Positions 29,701 to 38,623 of a stretch of 64,000 bases of DNA are shown piece by piece. The DNA comes from Woronichinia naegeliana WA131 (lineage in GTDB: Bacteria > Cyanobacteriota > Cyanobacteriia > Cyanobacteriales > Microcystaceae): contig CP073041.1 in assembly GCA_025370055.1 (NCBI GenBank), positions 1,054,001 through 1,118,000 of the forward strand, written 5' to 3'. How positions within the stretch are numbered: position 1 is the first letter of the stretch; each line of letters starts with the position of its first letter. Under the pieces are notes generated by a model that saw nothing but the letters and a program-made list of their open reading frames with translations, had not been told where the DNA came from and did not search any database. A program made the translations under genes and the position numbers.

Positions 29701-30831
29701 TACTTCAAACGTTCATAATCTGAGATTTATCAAAGCGTTGAAATCGTAAGGTGAGCAAAGAATCAAGCTCCTCCTTATATTTTGCGTTAGCATCTTCAAG
29801 ACATCCTGAAATTGCTGCAGAAAACTGCGTAAAATCTTCATAATATTTTGCGTATAAACACTTCTTCTTCACAAACTTCCACAGTCTTTCAATTAAATTC
29901 AAGTTAGGAGAATAAGGAGGTAAGTACAGTAACTCTATTCCTAATGATTCTGCCAACTCCTGCACAATTCGGCATTTTTGATAACGAGCATTGTCTAATA
30001 CCAACGTAATCGGTATTAATAGTCCTAATTCTGCTATCTTTTCTAGGAGTTCACAAACCTGAGTTCCCGTAATATAAGAACTGTTCGTTACCATAATTAC
30101 TTCATGGGTAATTGCATTTAATGCTCCTAACACATTAAAACGTTTTCTCCCTGATGGTGACTTAATAAAAATCCTTTTGAAGCACCATATAAAATTTACA
30201 AATGCTCCCATTACAAAATGAGAGGCATCTACAAAGAAAACTGCCCTTTTTCCTGCTTTTGCCTCTTCTAGCCTTGGTTCTAGCTCTTTTTCTCTATAGC
30301 TATCCTGAGCTTCTACATCTGCTTTTGATGGAATTGTTCCCACCTTTAGACACCTCATTCCTATTGACTTTAAAAATTTTCTGACTTGCGTTGGACTTCT
30401 TTTTATTCCCGTTAATTCTTCTATTCTTTTTACTGCTTCATTTATTCTTGCTGGTGGATTTGACTCAAAATATGCCTCAATTGTCCCTTGATGCTCTGTT
30501 AACTCGCTTTTCGGGCGATTAAATTTTATTTCTTTTAGTTTTTCTATCCCGCCCTCTTGATAATCACGGATATAGCTTGTCACCGTATTTACTGAAACTC
30601 CTGCGAATTGAGCAATTTTTTGATGAGATAATCCCTGACTTTTTAACCATAAAACTTCCATCTTTAGCTGTACTCTAGGATGCGGGTGATTAAACCGACC
30701 GTAAGACAACAGTCTTTTGTCTTCTTCCGTAAATTCTAACTTAATCATTTCTCAGCCTCTTGACTACTTTTTCTATTTTTACTATATTATCTCTTATTTT
30801 TAAAATTCGCAACTTGTGACCGTGTTCAGTA
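29701..30831 (-). mobile_element. IS-B copy 3 (IS630 type), 1131 bp, chimeric flanks
   Basis: Full-length, TA on each side (29699-29700, 30832-30833). The left flank is IS-I end sequence; the right flank is the middle of IS-L (equal to 28759 onward in copy 1), so the two flanks do not rebuild one target. Confidence 0.92.
29705..30748 (-). CDS. IS-B transposase (IS630 type), intact
   Basis: 347-residue IS630 transposase, same DDE motifs as the copy at 18568, with a few changes (MRCLKVG for MRFLKVG, EDANAKYK for EDANVKYK). One continuous frame. Confidence 0.92.
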   Translation of the reverse strand: MIKLEFTEEDKRLLSYGRFNHPHPRVQLKMEVLWLKSQGLSHQKIAQFAGVSVNTVTSYIRDYQEGGIEKLKEIKFNRPKSELTEHQGTIEAYFESNPPARINEAVKRIEELTGIKRSPTQVRKFLKSIGMRCLKVGTIPSKADVEAQDSYREKELEPRLEEAKAGKRAVFFVDASHFVMGAFVNFIWCFKRIFIKSPSGRKRFNVLGALNAITHEVIMVTNSSYITGTQVCELLEKIAELGLLIPITLVLDNARYQKCRIVQELAESLGIELLYLPPYSPNLNLIERLWKFVKKKCLYAKYYEDFTQFSAAISGCLEDANAKYKEELDSLLTLRFQRFDKSQIMNV

Positions 30832-30833
30832 TA

Positions 30834-31744
30834 GATGCAAGGCGTTCTGGCGAAAACTTTTGAGCACTGGTTCGCAAGCAAAATAAGCATCCAAAATTAC
30901 ATAACTCCCTGCCTCTGCGTAAGTAACACAAAGGTCAGCCATTTTTGTCACCAGGCTCGTCTTCACCTTTTTTTTGCCTTTTCCCTCCCCCTTCTCGGTT
31001 GCTTTGGACTTGATGCCATCGTCTAGCCGCAACACTAAGGGCAAGGCAAAGCAGGCTTTCCCTACTCCCACCAAAATACTCAAGGCATTGAAGTAATGAC
31101 CCCTTATCCACTCTGGCTTGGACACATCTTCCGATTCTTGGTGTAGTCGTTTTACACCTGGCATCTTGCGTCCTTCTTTCCCCACTTTGATGCCATCACC
31201 CACATACACCCGTTTCCCTTTAATTCTGTATAGACTTTCATGCTGACTTAGCCACTTTGACCATTGTAAAGTTAGTCCTTCGACCCTAAACGCCTTGGAA
31301 TCAAACCAATGTAGAGCCTGATTGTAGTAGCTCTCTGTTCAGCCAATGGCATTGACATAGCTAGTTATTGCGCTGGGTTGGCTGTTGAGCACTACTCCCC
31401 AGACTAACAGGATAAACCATTGGAACGTTGCTTCTCGGCTAAAGGCTGGACGGAGATTATTGAGGATTTGCTCTAGTCGCTGACATAGTTGCATAATTGA
31501 TAGATAGCACTGGCTATCGATTTTCTGGCGTTGCTGACTTGAGGTATGAATCTCTAAAGATGCAATTTTTAAAACATTGACTCACACTGGTTTCTAGATG
31601 TATGCAAAATTCTATTTCATACCCTGATTAAGCAACGCCGATTTTCTTATATCAGCCAGTTTCGGACATAACGGCACTCTTTTGTATCGGATGTCCGATT
31701 TTCTTTTCTCCACTTACACGCCTCGAGAACTTCTCACTGTCCAG
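30834..31744 (-). pseudogene. IS-L copy 2, N-terminal part of transposase only
   Basis: 790 bases equal to 28761-29550 plus a 113-bp MITE with its 8-bp duplication. Contains the transposase from its start to residue about 220 and the right IS end. Same TGA as copy 1 (about 31340). Confidence 0.85.
31527..31639. repeat. 113-bp MITE in IS-L copy 2
   Basis: Ends GGCGTTGCTGA and GGCGTTGCTTA (inverted), flanked by a perfect 8-bp duplication GATTTTCT (31519-31526, 31640-31647). The empty site is present in IS-L copy 1, so the insertion is proven by comparison. No coding capacity. Confidence 0.9.
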
Positions 31745-34700
31745 TTGTTTAAAAGCATCCACAATGGTTTCGATCAGGGGAATAAAGTGTTGCAGGTGGT
31801 GGCGGCAAACGGGAGCGGCGAAGTAGCTTTGACGCTCTAAACGGCGATAGTGCTGGGCAGTGGCGGTTTCTCCCTGTTGGGCGGTTATTTCTGCCAAAAT
31901 TTTGTAAGTGTTCCAAATTTTGGTGGTATTGGGGTCTAGAGTTTGAGAAATAGCCAGGGAGTCCTCGGCGGCTTGGCGGGCTTCGGGGAGACGATCGCGG
32001 AATTGTCGCAAAAGAGCAGCCAGGTTACTGAGGGCTAGGGATTGATTAAAGCGATCGCCTGCATCCTCAGACCCTTGAATTGCCTTGCGATACCAAGCCT
32101 CGGCACTGTCCAGATTTCCAGCCGTTTTATTCAGCGATGCTAATTGATTCCAAGTGGTAGCGGCTCCATTTTGCCCGCCGATCATCCCCTGTGATTCCTT
32201 GATTCGGGCGGATTCACGGTAGGACTGGTCGGCTTCTGCCCATTGCTCTGCTTCTTGATAAACTATGCCCAACAGATGCCAATAGATGGCTTCGCTTTCG
32301 GGTTCACCGAGTTGCTGAAAACGGCTGAGGGCGACCTGGTAGCGTTGCGCGGCTTCCGTTAGGTTTCCTTCCTGTAGAGCTAAAGTACCCAGTTGTCCCA
32401 GGGTGACAGCCTCTCCTCGTTCATCCCCTAATTCCTGATCAATCGCCAAGGATTGTTCGTAGGCAGTGCGGGCGGCCCCATAGTCTCCCATAGCCGTCAA
32501 CACATCCCCCAAATCGGTTTGTAAATTGCTGATCTGTCTTTTTACGCTGTCATTGGACTCTAACTGTTGGGCAACGGCGATCGCTTGACGGTAATAGGTA
32601 GCGGCTTCTGGCGATCGGCCTTGATGCTCTAAACATCGCCCTAAGCGATTTAAGGTTGCACAGCGTTGATAACTGACGGTTTCTCCCAAAGCATTCAGAA
32701 TATTCTGGAAAACGGCCTCTGCTTGTTGGGTTTGTCCCGTTTGCCGTAACCGTTCCCCTGCATTACTTTCAGCTAAATACCAATCATCAGAACCAACTTC
32801 ACCGCTCTGTTGCGAGGCTCTTTCTGTGAGGGCTTGGCGAGTCTTATTCAGCCCAAAAAAGTCGAGAAATTTGTTGAGTTTATCCACAAAATCTACGGCC
32901 CAGTCTTCATGCAAACTAAGGGCTTGATCCACTGCAAAGAGCAGGTTGGGCAGTTCCCGTCGTACGATAGACCGCGCAAAGTCGGGATTTTTGCGATCTT
33001 CATTGTACAAATAGCGCGACAATTGATAATAGCGTTCTCGGTGTCGGGCGAGGAGTTGGGTTTCTTCGGTGGTTGGGGAAGAGAGGGAGGAGCGTAATTT
33101 GAGGAGGAGGACGGGGGCTAGGGTGGGGTGAAATTTGATAAAGGGAGGATTAACGCCTGGTACGGCTTCTAATTCAATTAAGCCTGCATTGACTAAGGAT
33201 GTCCGCAAATTTAACCAGGTTGATTGATCAATGTCGTCTTCCCAAGCTCTGGTTGCGGGTAAAGAGTCCAATAAATCGGTTAATTGTTGAGGATCGGCTG
33301 ACAGTTGCGCTAGGGCTTGAAGGGTCTCTGTCGGTAGGTCAAAGGTCTGTGTAACTGCCTCTAGACCTTGACTTTGCAATAGTTCTAATAAGCTTCGTAA
33401 TTGATCATTTTGAATCTCTTGATCGGTTTTGCCTAAACCCGTAATCGCTAACAAATCATCCTCAAAGGCTCCTCCCTGAAACACGCCTAAACGGGGTAAG
33501 AGGGCCTTGGCTTGCTCGTCCAATCGCTCTAAGGACAAATTCAAGGAAGCCACTAAACTTTGATCCTTCTCCTCTAGATTACTGGTGTCCAAAATCGCCT
33601 GGTGCAACGCCAGCCCCAATTCCCCTAAAGGACGGGCTTTTAACTGGGGAACCAAAACCTTAATGGAAAGGGGATGAAAGGCGACTAAGGCCAATAAATC
33701 CAGTAAATCTTCCCGTGCAGGAATGCCATAGTTGGGTTCGGGGGGAAATTGCATTAAACGTTGCACATAGTCCAGGGCATCCTGAGCCGCTAATCCGCGC
33801 AAAGTCAAGAACCGATGCTTTAAACTTGTACTGGAATAATCGGGATGACCCAACTCAGGGGAACGAGTCGTCAAGAGGAGCCGCGTTTGTCCCACTTCTG
33901 ACCAGAGCTTGGCCGCCGTTAAGAGGGACTGGAGGGCAGTTTCGGGCAGGGCTTCCAAATTGTCCAAAATGATTAGGGTAGGGATTTGGGCCAGGACGGG
34001 GATCACCGCTTCGGCATCCAGAAAACTGTGCTGGAGAACGGTGGCCAGGGTGGCAACGGCGACGGCTAGGGCATCTACGCTTTGAAAGTTGGCATAGTCC
34101 ACAAAACAAACCCTGCTGAACATTCCCGTTGTTTGTAACCAGGCTCCTGCTTCGATCGCCAAGGAAGTTTTGCCCTGACCACCAAAGCCAGATAGGGTGA
34201 TGCGTCGGGTGTTTTGGGTGAACCAGCGATCGATTTTCCAGAGTTCGCGGCTCCGTCCGAAAAAGCCTGCTTCGGGTTGTTTGGGAAGATTGTGGGGATC
34301 CCCCTCAGTTCCCCTTGAGAAGGTTTGATCCCCCCCAGCCCCCCTTGATAAGGGGGGAGAATAGATGTCTGTGCTTTGAACGGGGGGAGAATAAGTGTTT
34401 GTACTTGATAAGGAGTGAGAAGATGGATTTAAGGTTTGATCCTCCCCTAGTCTCCCAGTCTCCCCGTCTCCCTTAACCTCCCCATCTCCCCCAACCTCCC
34501 CATCTCCCCCAACCTTCCTTAAAAAGGCAGGAGAATTGATAAGAAGGGGTACATCTTGGCCTGATTGGTAGAGGGCGGGTAGGAACCAGTCCTGGAGTTT
34601 GAGGGTGATGCGTTTTTGGCCGCGTGGGCGTTCTCCTCGGTCGGGATTGCGGATGAGATGACGGCGGGCATTGTCTAAGGATTCGGCGATCGCTTTACCG

Positions 34701-35801
34701 TTGGCCAGATTTTCGTAAAATTCCCCTAATAACTTTTCGGTGGAGTCAATCAGTACGGAATAGGTCATGGCGATAATGCTGGGAATGCCTGTTTTCGCTA
34801 AACGCACGGCGATCGATCCCAGGGCTTCTTCATCAACGGACTCCTCGGAAGTCCCGACCATGCCAGACTGACAAGCCGATAAAAAGACCAAACTTACCGC
34901 CTGTTGATGGAGCATATCTCCCAACTTTTCTGCATCAATTAAGGCCCTTTTGCCCTCCTCTGTTTCAAAGACTAAATAGCCCATATTTTTACGATTGACC
35001 AGGCTATTTTCTCCCGCTTTTGTGCCTGCGTAAGCCTCTGGAAAAACCATTTTTGCTTCTTCAAAATAAACTCCCTCCGCATCAAACACCCCATGCCCAT
35101 CAAAATGCAAAATATCTACCTGGGGAAGGTCAGTATTTTCTAAACGTTTAATCAATTTATCGAAGGTTGCTGGCCGCAAAAATTCCACCGTCACCTGCTC
35201 AATTCCCTTGACCGCTAAGGCATTGAGTACCGCTTTCGGCTCAGTCCGAGGATCAAGAAAACCAACATCATCGGGCCGACTAATGACAAACAGTAAATGT
35301 AACTAATTTTTAGGATTAACTGTAAAGGGTCGTCTGCCCCCTTTTTTCAATTTGCGACGAATAGAAATACGCGGATTTTCGTTAAATAAATAATTGCCCT
35401 GGGGATCATGCAGTAATTCCCAGGGTAAAGCCAAAATTTTAGGATGTTCTGCATTGAGAGTGACGACGCGCCCCTTTTCTCGACTATCCTGAAAAGCATT
35501 AAATAGCCGTTGAGCATCCCTCGCGCTAAAAACCTGATTAAATAACGCCTTACCCCATTCCTTTAACTGAGCCGCAATCTGTTCCGCACGGCGATCGTCC
35601 ACTTCCGTCATGTACCCAGTGGAATAGGTTTCTACATACCAGCGCAAATCCTTTTGATGCTGTTCCGTCCAGGGTGAGCTAAAGGCGATCGCTTCTGAGG
35701 TTTCGTCATCAAAGCTAACGGTGACTTGATCGGCAGTCGTAAAATTGAGGGTTAATTCCAACATCGGCTTCAGGTTGATTCTGTTCTTAAAATTATACCT
35801 G

Positions 35802-35863
35802 CCAACCTGTTAAATGTGAAAAGTGCGATCATCTTATAAATACGAGAAGGGCGATCGCTGCTT
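35802..35863. repeat. 62-bp direct repeat, left copy, HIP1-bearing
   Basis: AACCTGTTAAATG, then GCGATCA, then AAATACGAGAA and GGCGATCGCT occur in the same order and spacing at 37521-37582. The pair brackets the three-gene islet 35.99-37.47 kb. Confidence 0.65.
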
Positions 35864-35990
35864 AACCCAGGAGAAAATCAGTAAGGTGAGAATTGAAATT
35901 GTTGTGAATTTGCCCAGCCTTAAAAATGGCCATTTTCCGACAAGAAGCGTATAATCTGAAGATGGCTACGGAATTCAAATCAAGAGTACG

Positions 35991-36182
35991 ATGAAAGATG
36001 ACATCAAACAAGTTAACGATGTAGCCAAAATTTTCAAGATGACAAAGATACAAAGAAAAGAATTTGGTGTATTCTTAGAACAGGAGAAAAAACGAGGAAA
36101 AGTCGGTTCTAAAAATGATAGAGGAGATTTCACTTATACTGAGCTACAGGAAAAAGCTCGTGAATTTCTTAAAGATGGGTAA
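35991..36182 (+). CDS. Small ORF resembling the C-terminal tip of a polymorphic toxin
   Basis: 63 residues, MKDDIKQVNDVAKIFKMTKIQ..., with a KRGKVGSKNDRGDFTYTELQEKAREFL end. From memory of Rhs/filamentous-haemagglutinin proteins, similar D-I-K-Q...R-x-x-F-G-x-F...G-D-F-T-Y-x-E-L modules form their last domain, but I cannot name the Pfam family. There is no upstream carrier protein, so it would be an orphan tip or a solo small protein. The next gene could be its immunity partner. Weak ribosome site. Confidence 0.45.
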   Translation: MKDDIKQVNDVAKIFKMTKIQRKEFGVFLEQEKKRGKVGSKNDRGDFTYTELQEKAREFLKDG

Positions 36183-36266
36183 TCATTAAATTCACACATA
36201 AAAATAAACTAAATTTCAATTTCATCAAATATTATTTTGTGAGGCTTGACCTAATTTACCTTATTT

Positions 36267-36833
36267 ATGAAAATTAAAACCGATAGCGACTTAAAACTTC
36301 TAGAACAAAAAATACGACCTATCATTGGTCAAGTTTGCTGGCAAGCAAGACTGGGTTATGGTGGTGAACTTTGCTTAGAAATTGGAAAGAAAATTCCCTA
36401 TAATTCTCCCCTTTTAAGAGATGAGTATAAAGGTGAATGGCAATTTGGGTCTAGAGGTTCCAACTGGAAATTAGTCGGAGATGGATTTATTCATTTCAAT
36501 AATTTAGAAAAGGAAAAACTATCATCTAAATTAAAGATTATTGAAGGCACAAAAATCACGAAATTTGCAATTGCAATTCTACATAAGCCTCATAGGCCTC
36601 GTTTCTCTGAATTGATCATTGAATTTGATGAGAAGTATATTCTGGAACTGTTTATAAGTATCCATACTTCTGATGGGACATTCATAGGTTTCAACTCTTC
36701 TGATAGAGATCTGCGAGATATGAGTTACTGGGAGTTATTTATGCCTAATAATCGAATTATTGAGTTCTATCCCGATCTTACTTGGTCGGATCAGCCATCT
36801 GATGTTCTCGTAGAAGAACTAGTTAATACCTAG
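36267..36833 (+). CDS. Unknown protein, possible immunity protein
   Basis: 188 residues, not recognised. Mixed alpha/beta with many aromatic and acidic residues, no signal peptide, no membrane span. It follows the small toxin-tip-like ORF by 84 bases on the same strand, the usual place for an immunity gene; that role is inference only. Low GC compared with the housekeeping genes to the right, which fits recent transfer. Confidence 0.5.
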   Translation: MKIKTDSDLKLLEQKIRPIIGQVCWQARLGYGGELCLEIGKKIPYNSPLLRDEYKGEWQFGSRGSNWKLVGDGFIHFNNLEKEKLSSKLKIIEGTKITKFAIAILHKPHRPRFSELIIEFDEKYILELFISIHTSDGTFIGFNSSDRDLRDMSYWELFMPNNRIIEFYPDLTWSDQPSDVLVEELVNT

Positions 36834-36910
36834 AAAAACGTCAGATTTTGTAGGCGATCGCGGCCAAGGATGTAACGCTGAAAGAATTAAAGCAAAATTT
36901 TGGCATTCAG

Positions 36911-37465
36911 ATGTCTCAATCTCCCGCTTTTTTTACGGAATGGTTAGAAGCTTTTACGCTCCTAAGTGAAGAAGAACGACATTTATTAGACCGAGTGAAG
37001 GCTAACTTTCAGGAACTAATGGAAGAGCCACCCATGTTAGAAAATACTGTGAAGATGGTTGTGCTTGAGCCTTTGCTGGATCTTGCTGGTTTGTATCACA
37101 AGCCATTTCGGATTGAGACCGAAACAAGTGTGGCATTGGAAATGAAAGACGAAGGCGCAATCATTCGAGGAAGAATTGATGTATTAGTTATAAAAAATCA
37201 ACTTTGGTTATTGGTTATTGAATCAAAACGCAGCGATTTTGCCGTAACAAGAGCAATTCCACAAGCCTTAGCTTATATGCTGAGTAATTCGGAAATGGTG
37301 CAGCCAACATTTGGCATGATTACCAATGGTAACGAATTTTTATTTTTGAAGACTTCACAAAATGACTATGCAAATTCACGGTTATTTTCTTTGGTAAACC
37401 CCAATAATGAGCTTTATGAAGTATTACAAATACTAAAATATCTAGGCTCAAAAATATGTATGTAA
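36911..37465 (+). CDS. Restriction-endonuclease-like protein (HsdR N-terminal type)
   Basis: 184 residues. IIRGRIDVLVIKNQLWLLVIESKRSDFAVTRAIPQALAYM shows the D...E-x-K core of a PD-(D/E)XK nuclease of the kind found at the start of type I R subunits; no helicase domain follows, so it is a stand-alone cyanobacterial variant. The frame is open upstream to 36856 (AIAAKDVTLKELKQNFGIQ), and relatives seem to include this part, so the original start may have been lost near the HIP1 site at 36857. ATG 36911 is the first available start. Confidence 0.65.
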   Translation: MSQSPAFFTEWLEAFTLLSEEERHLLDRVKANFQELMEEPPMLENTVKMVVLEPLLDLAGLYHKPFRIETETSVALEMKDEGAIIRGRIDVLVIKNQLWLLVIESKRSDFAVTRAIPQALAYMLSNSEMVQPTFGMITNGNEFLFLKTSQNDYANSRLFSLVNPNNELYEVLQILKYLGSKICM

Positions 37466-37520
37466 GCTTTGCGATCGCGTTTGAGGAGAGAGTTATTGAT
37501 TCTATTCCAAAATTACACTG

Positions 37521-37582
37521 TCTAACCTGTTAAATGCCAGAAAGGCGATCAACTAAAATACGAGAATGGCGATCGCTCTTTT
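37521..37582. repeat. 62-bp direct repeat, right copy, HIP1-bearing
   Basis: Partner of 35802-35863, same orientation. It lies just upstream of the oxidoreductase gene. Confidence 0.65.
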
Positions 37583-37612
37583 AAAATAGAAATAACTTTT
37601 TTGACTAAGATT

Positions 37613-38617
37613 ATGAAAGCAATTGTAATGACGGCAGCCGGTAGTCCTTCGGTTTTAGAACTCCGCGAAATCCCTAAACCGGAAATTCAGCATCCTACCC
37701 AACTTCTGATTCGCCTCAAAGCGGCTGGTTTGAATCCCATTGATACTAAATTACGCCAACGGGGAACCTTTTATTCCCAGGAAATGCCAGCGATTCTCGG
37801 TTGCGATGGGGCTGGAGTGGTGGAAGCGGTGGGTGCAGAGGTGACAACGTTTAAGCCAGGGGATGAAGTTTATTTTTGTGCAGGAGGATTAGGTAAAGCC
37901 GGAACGGGAAATTATGCGGAATACACGATCGCTGACCAGAATTCCGTCGCCCTGAAACCTCGAGCCCTTTCTTTTGCCGAAGCCGCCGCAGTCCCCTTAG
38001 CTCTAATCACTGCCTGGGAATCCCTTTACGACCGAGGACGACTAGAAGCAGGACAAACAGTTTTAATTCAAGCGGGTGCAGGGGGCGTGGGTTCTTTAGC
38101 AATTCAACTGGCAAAATTACGAGGTGCAACGGTTTTTACCACCGTCGGAACCCCTGACAAAGAACGACTTGTCCGCCAATTGGGAGCCGATCGCCCCATT
38201 TTGTATCAGCAAACCGATTTTGTGGAGGTGATTTTGGCAGAAACCGAGGGTCAAGGGGTGGATCTGGCCTTTGATACGGTGGGCGGCCAAACCTTTTTTA
38301 AGACCATTCCAGCCGTTAAAGTCTATGGAGATTTAGTCACCATTCTGGAACCAAATAGTGCGTTAGGTTCCTTAAAAACGGCCCGCGATCGCAATTTACG
38401 GATCAGTTTAGAATTAATGCTCACCCCACAACTATTGAATTTAACGCCAGCCCTTGATCATCAAGCCGATATTCTCAAACAATCGGCCCAATGGTTTGAC
38501 GAGGGTAGATTACAGATTCACCTTAGCCAGACCTTTCCCCTCGAAGAAGCGATCGCCGCTCATCAATCCTTAGAAACGGGTCACACAACGGGCAAAATTG
38601 CTTTAACCATTGACTAA
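37613..38617 (+). CDS. Zinc-independent MDR oxidoreductase (quinone oxidoreductase-like)
   Basis: 334 residues, medium-chain dehydrogenase/reductase of the zeta-crystallin group, NAD(P)H-dependent, cytosolic. GroES-like N-terminal domain (about 1-130, AAGLNPIDTKLRQRG, GCDGAGVVEAVG), then a Rossmann fold with VLIQAGAGGVGSLAIQLAK. The catalytic zinc Cys/His ligands of alcohol dehydrogenases are not present in the usual places. Substrate unknown. ATG 37613 is preferred to a TTG four codons upstream. Confidence 0.85.
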   Translation: MKAIVMTAAGSPSVLELREIPKPEIQHPTQLLIRLKAAGLNPIDTKLRQRGTFYSQEMPAILGCDGAGVVEAVGAEVTTFKPGDEVYFCAGGLGKAGTGNYAEYTIADQNSVALKPRALSFAEAAAVPLALITAWESLYDRGRLEAGQTVLIQAGAGGVGSLAIQLAKLRGATVFTTVGTPDKERLVRQLGADRPILYQQTDFVEVILAETEGQGVDLAFDTVGGQTFFKTIPAVKVYGDLVTILEPNSALGSLKTARDRNLRISLELMLTPQLLNLTPALDHQADILKQSAQWFDEGRLQIHLSQTFPLEEAIAAHQSLETGHTTGKIALTID

Positions 38618-38623
38618 AAAAAC

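Larger units (their letters stand above)
27953..31744 (-). mobile_element. IS-L composite (IS-L copy 1, IS-I debris, IS-B copy 3, partial IS-L copy 2)
   Basis: Outer ends CTGGACAG and CTGTCCAG, flanked by an 8-bp duplication TTGTTTAA (27945-27952, 31745-31752) in the CHAT gene. Inside: complete IS-L copy 1 (27953-29550, 1598 bp), IS-I end debris (29551-29698), IS-B copy 3 (29701-30831), and the right 790 bp of a second IS-L (30834-31744) that carries a 113-bp MITE. Confidence 0.85.
27717..35764 (-). pseudogene. CHAT - NB-ARC - TPR protein (STAND-type), broken by a stop and an IS-L composite
   Basis: Removing 27953-31752 (insert plus one TTGTTTAA) joins IVDAFKQ to VKRQKGLLAQLLRRQ in frame; the whole is 1416 codons with one internal TAG (35303-35305, NPKN-stop-LHLLFVISRPDD, probably from CAG). 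Domains in restored numbering: CHAT protease-like domain about 150-400 with His in HFDGHG (224) and Cys in LSACQSG (298); a 70-residue low-complexity linker (418-490); NB-ARC-like NTPase with Walker A GFGGQGKTS (526-534) and Walker B LIILDNLEA (about 600); then winged-helix/helical region and about ten TPR-like repeats (about 990-1330). Such proteins sense a trigger through TPRs and activate a caspase-like effector. Now inactive as one polypeptide; the 1180-codon C-terminal ORF retains both CHAT catalytic residues, NTPase and TPRs and could still be made from an internal start. Confidence 0.85.
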
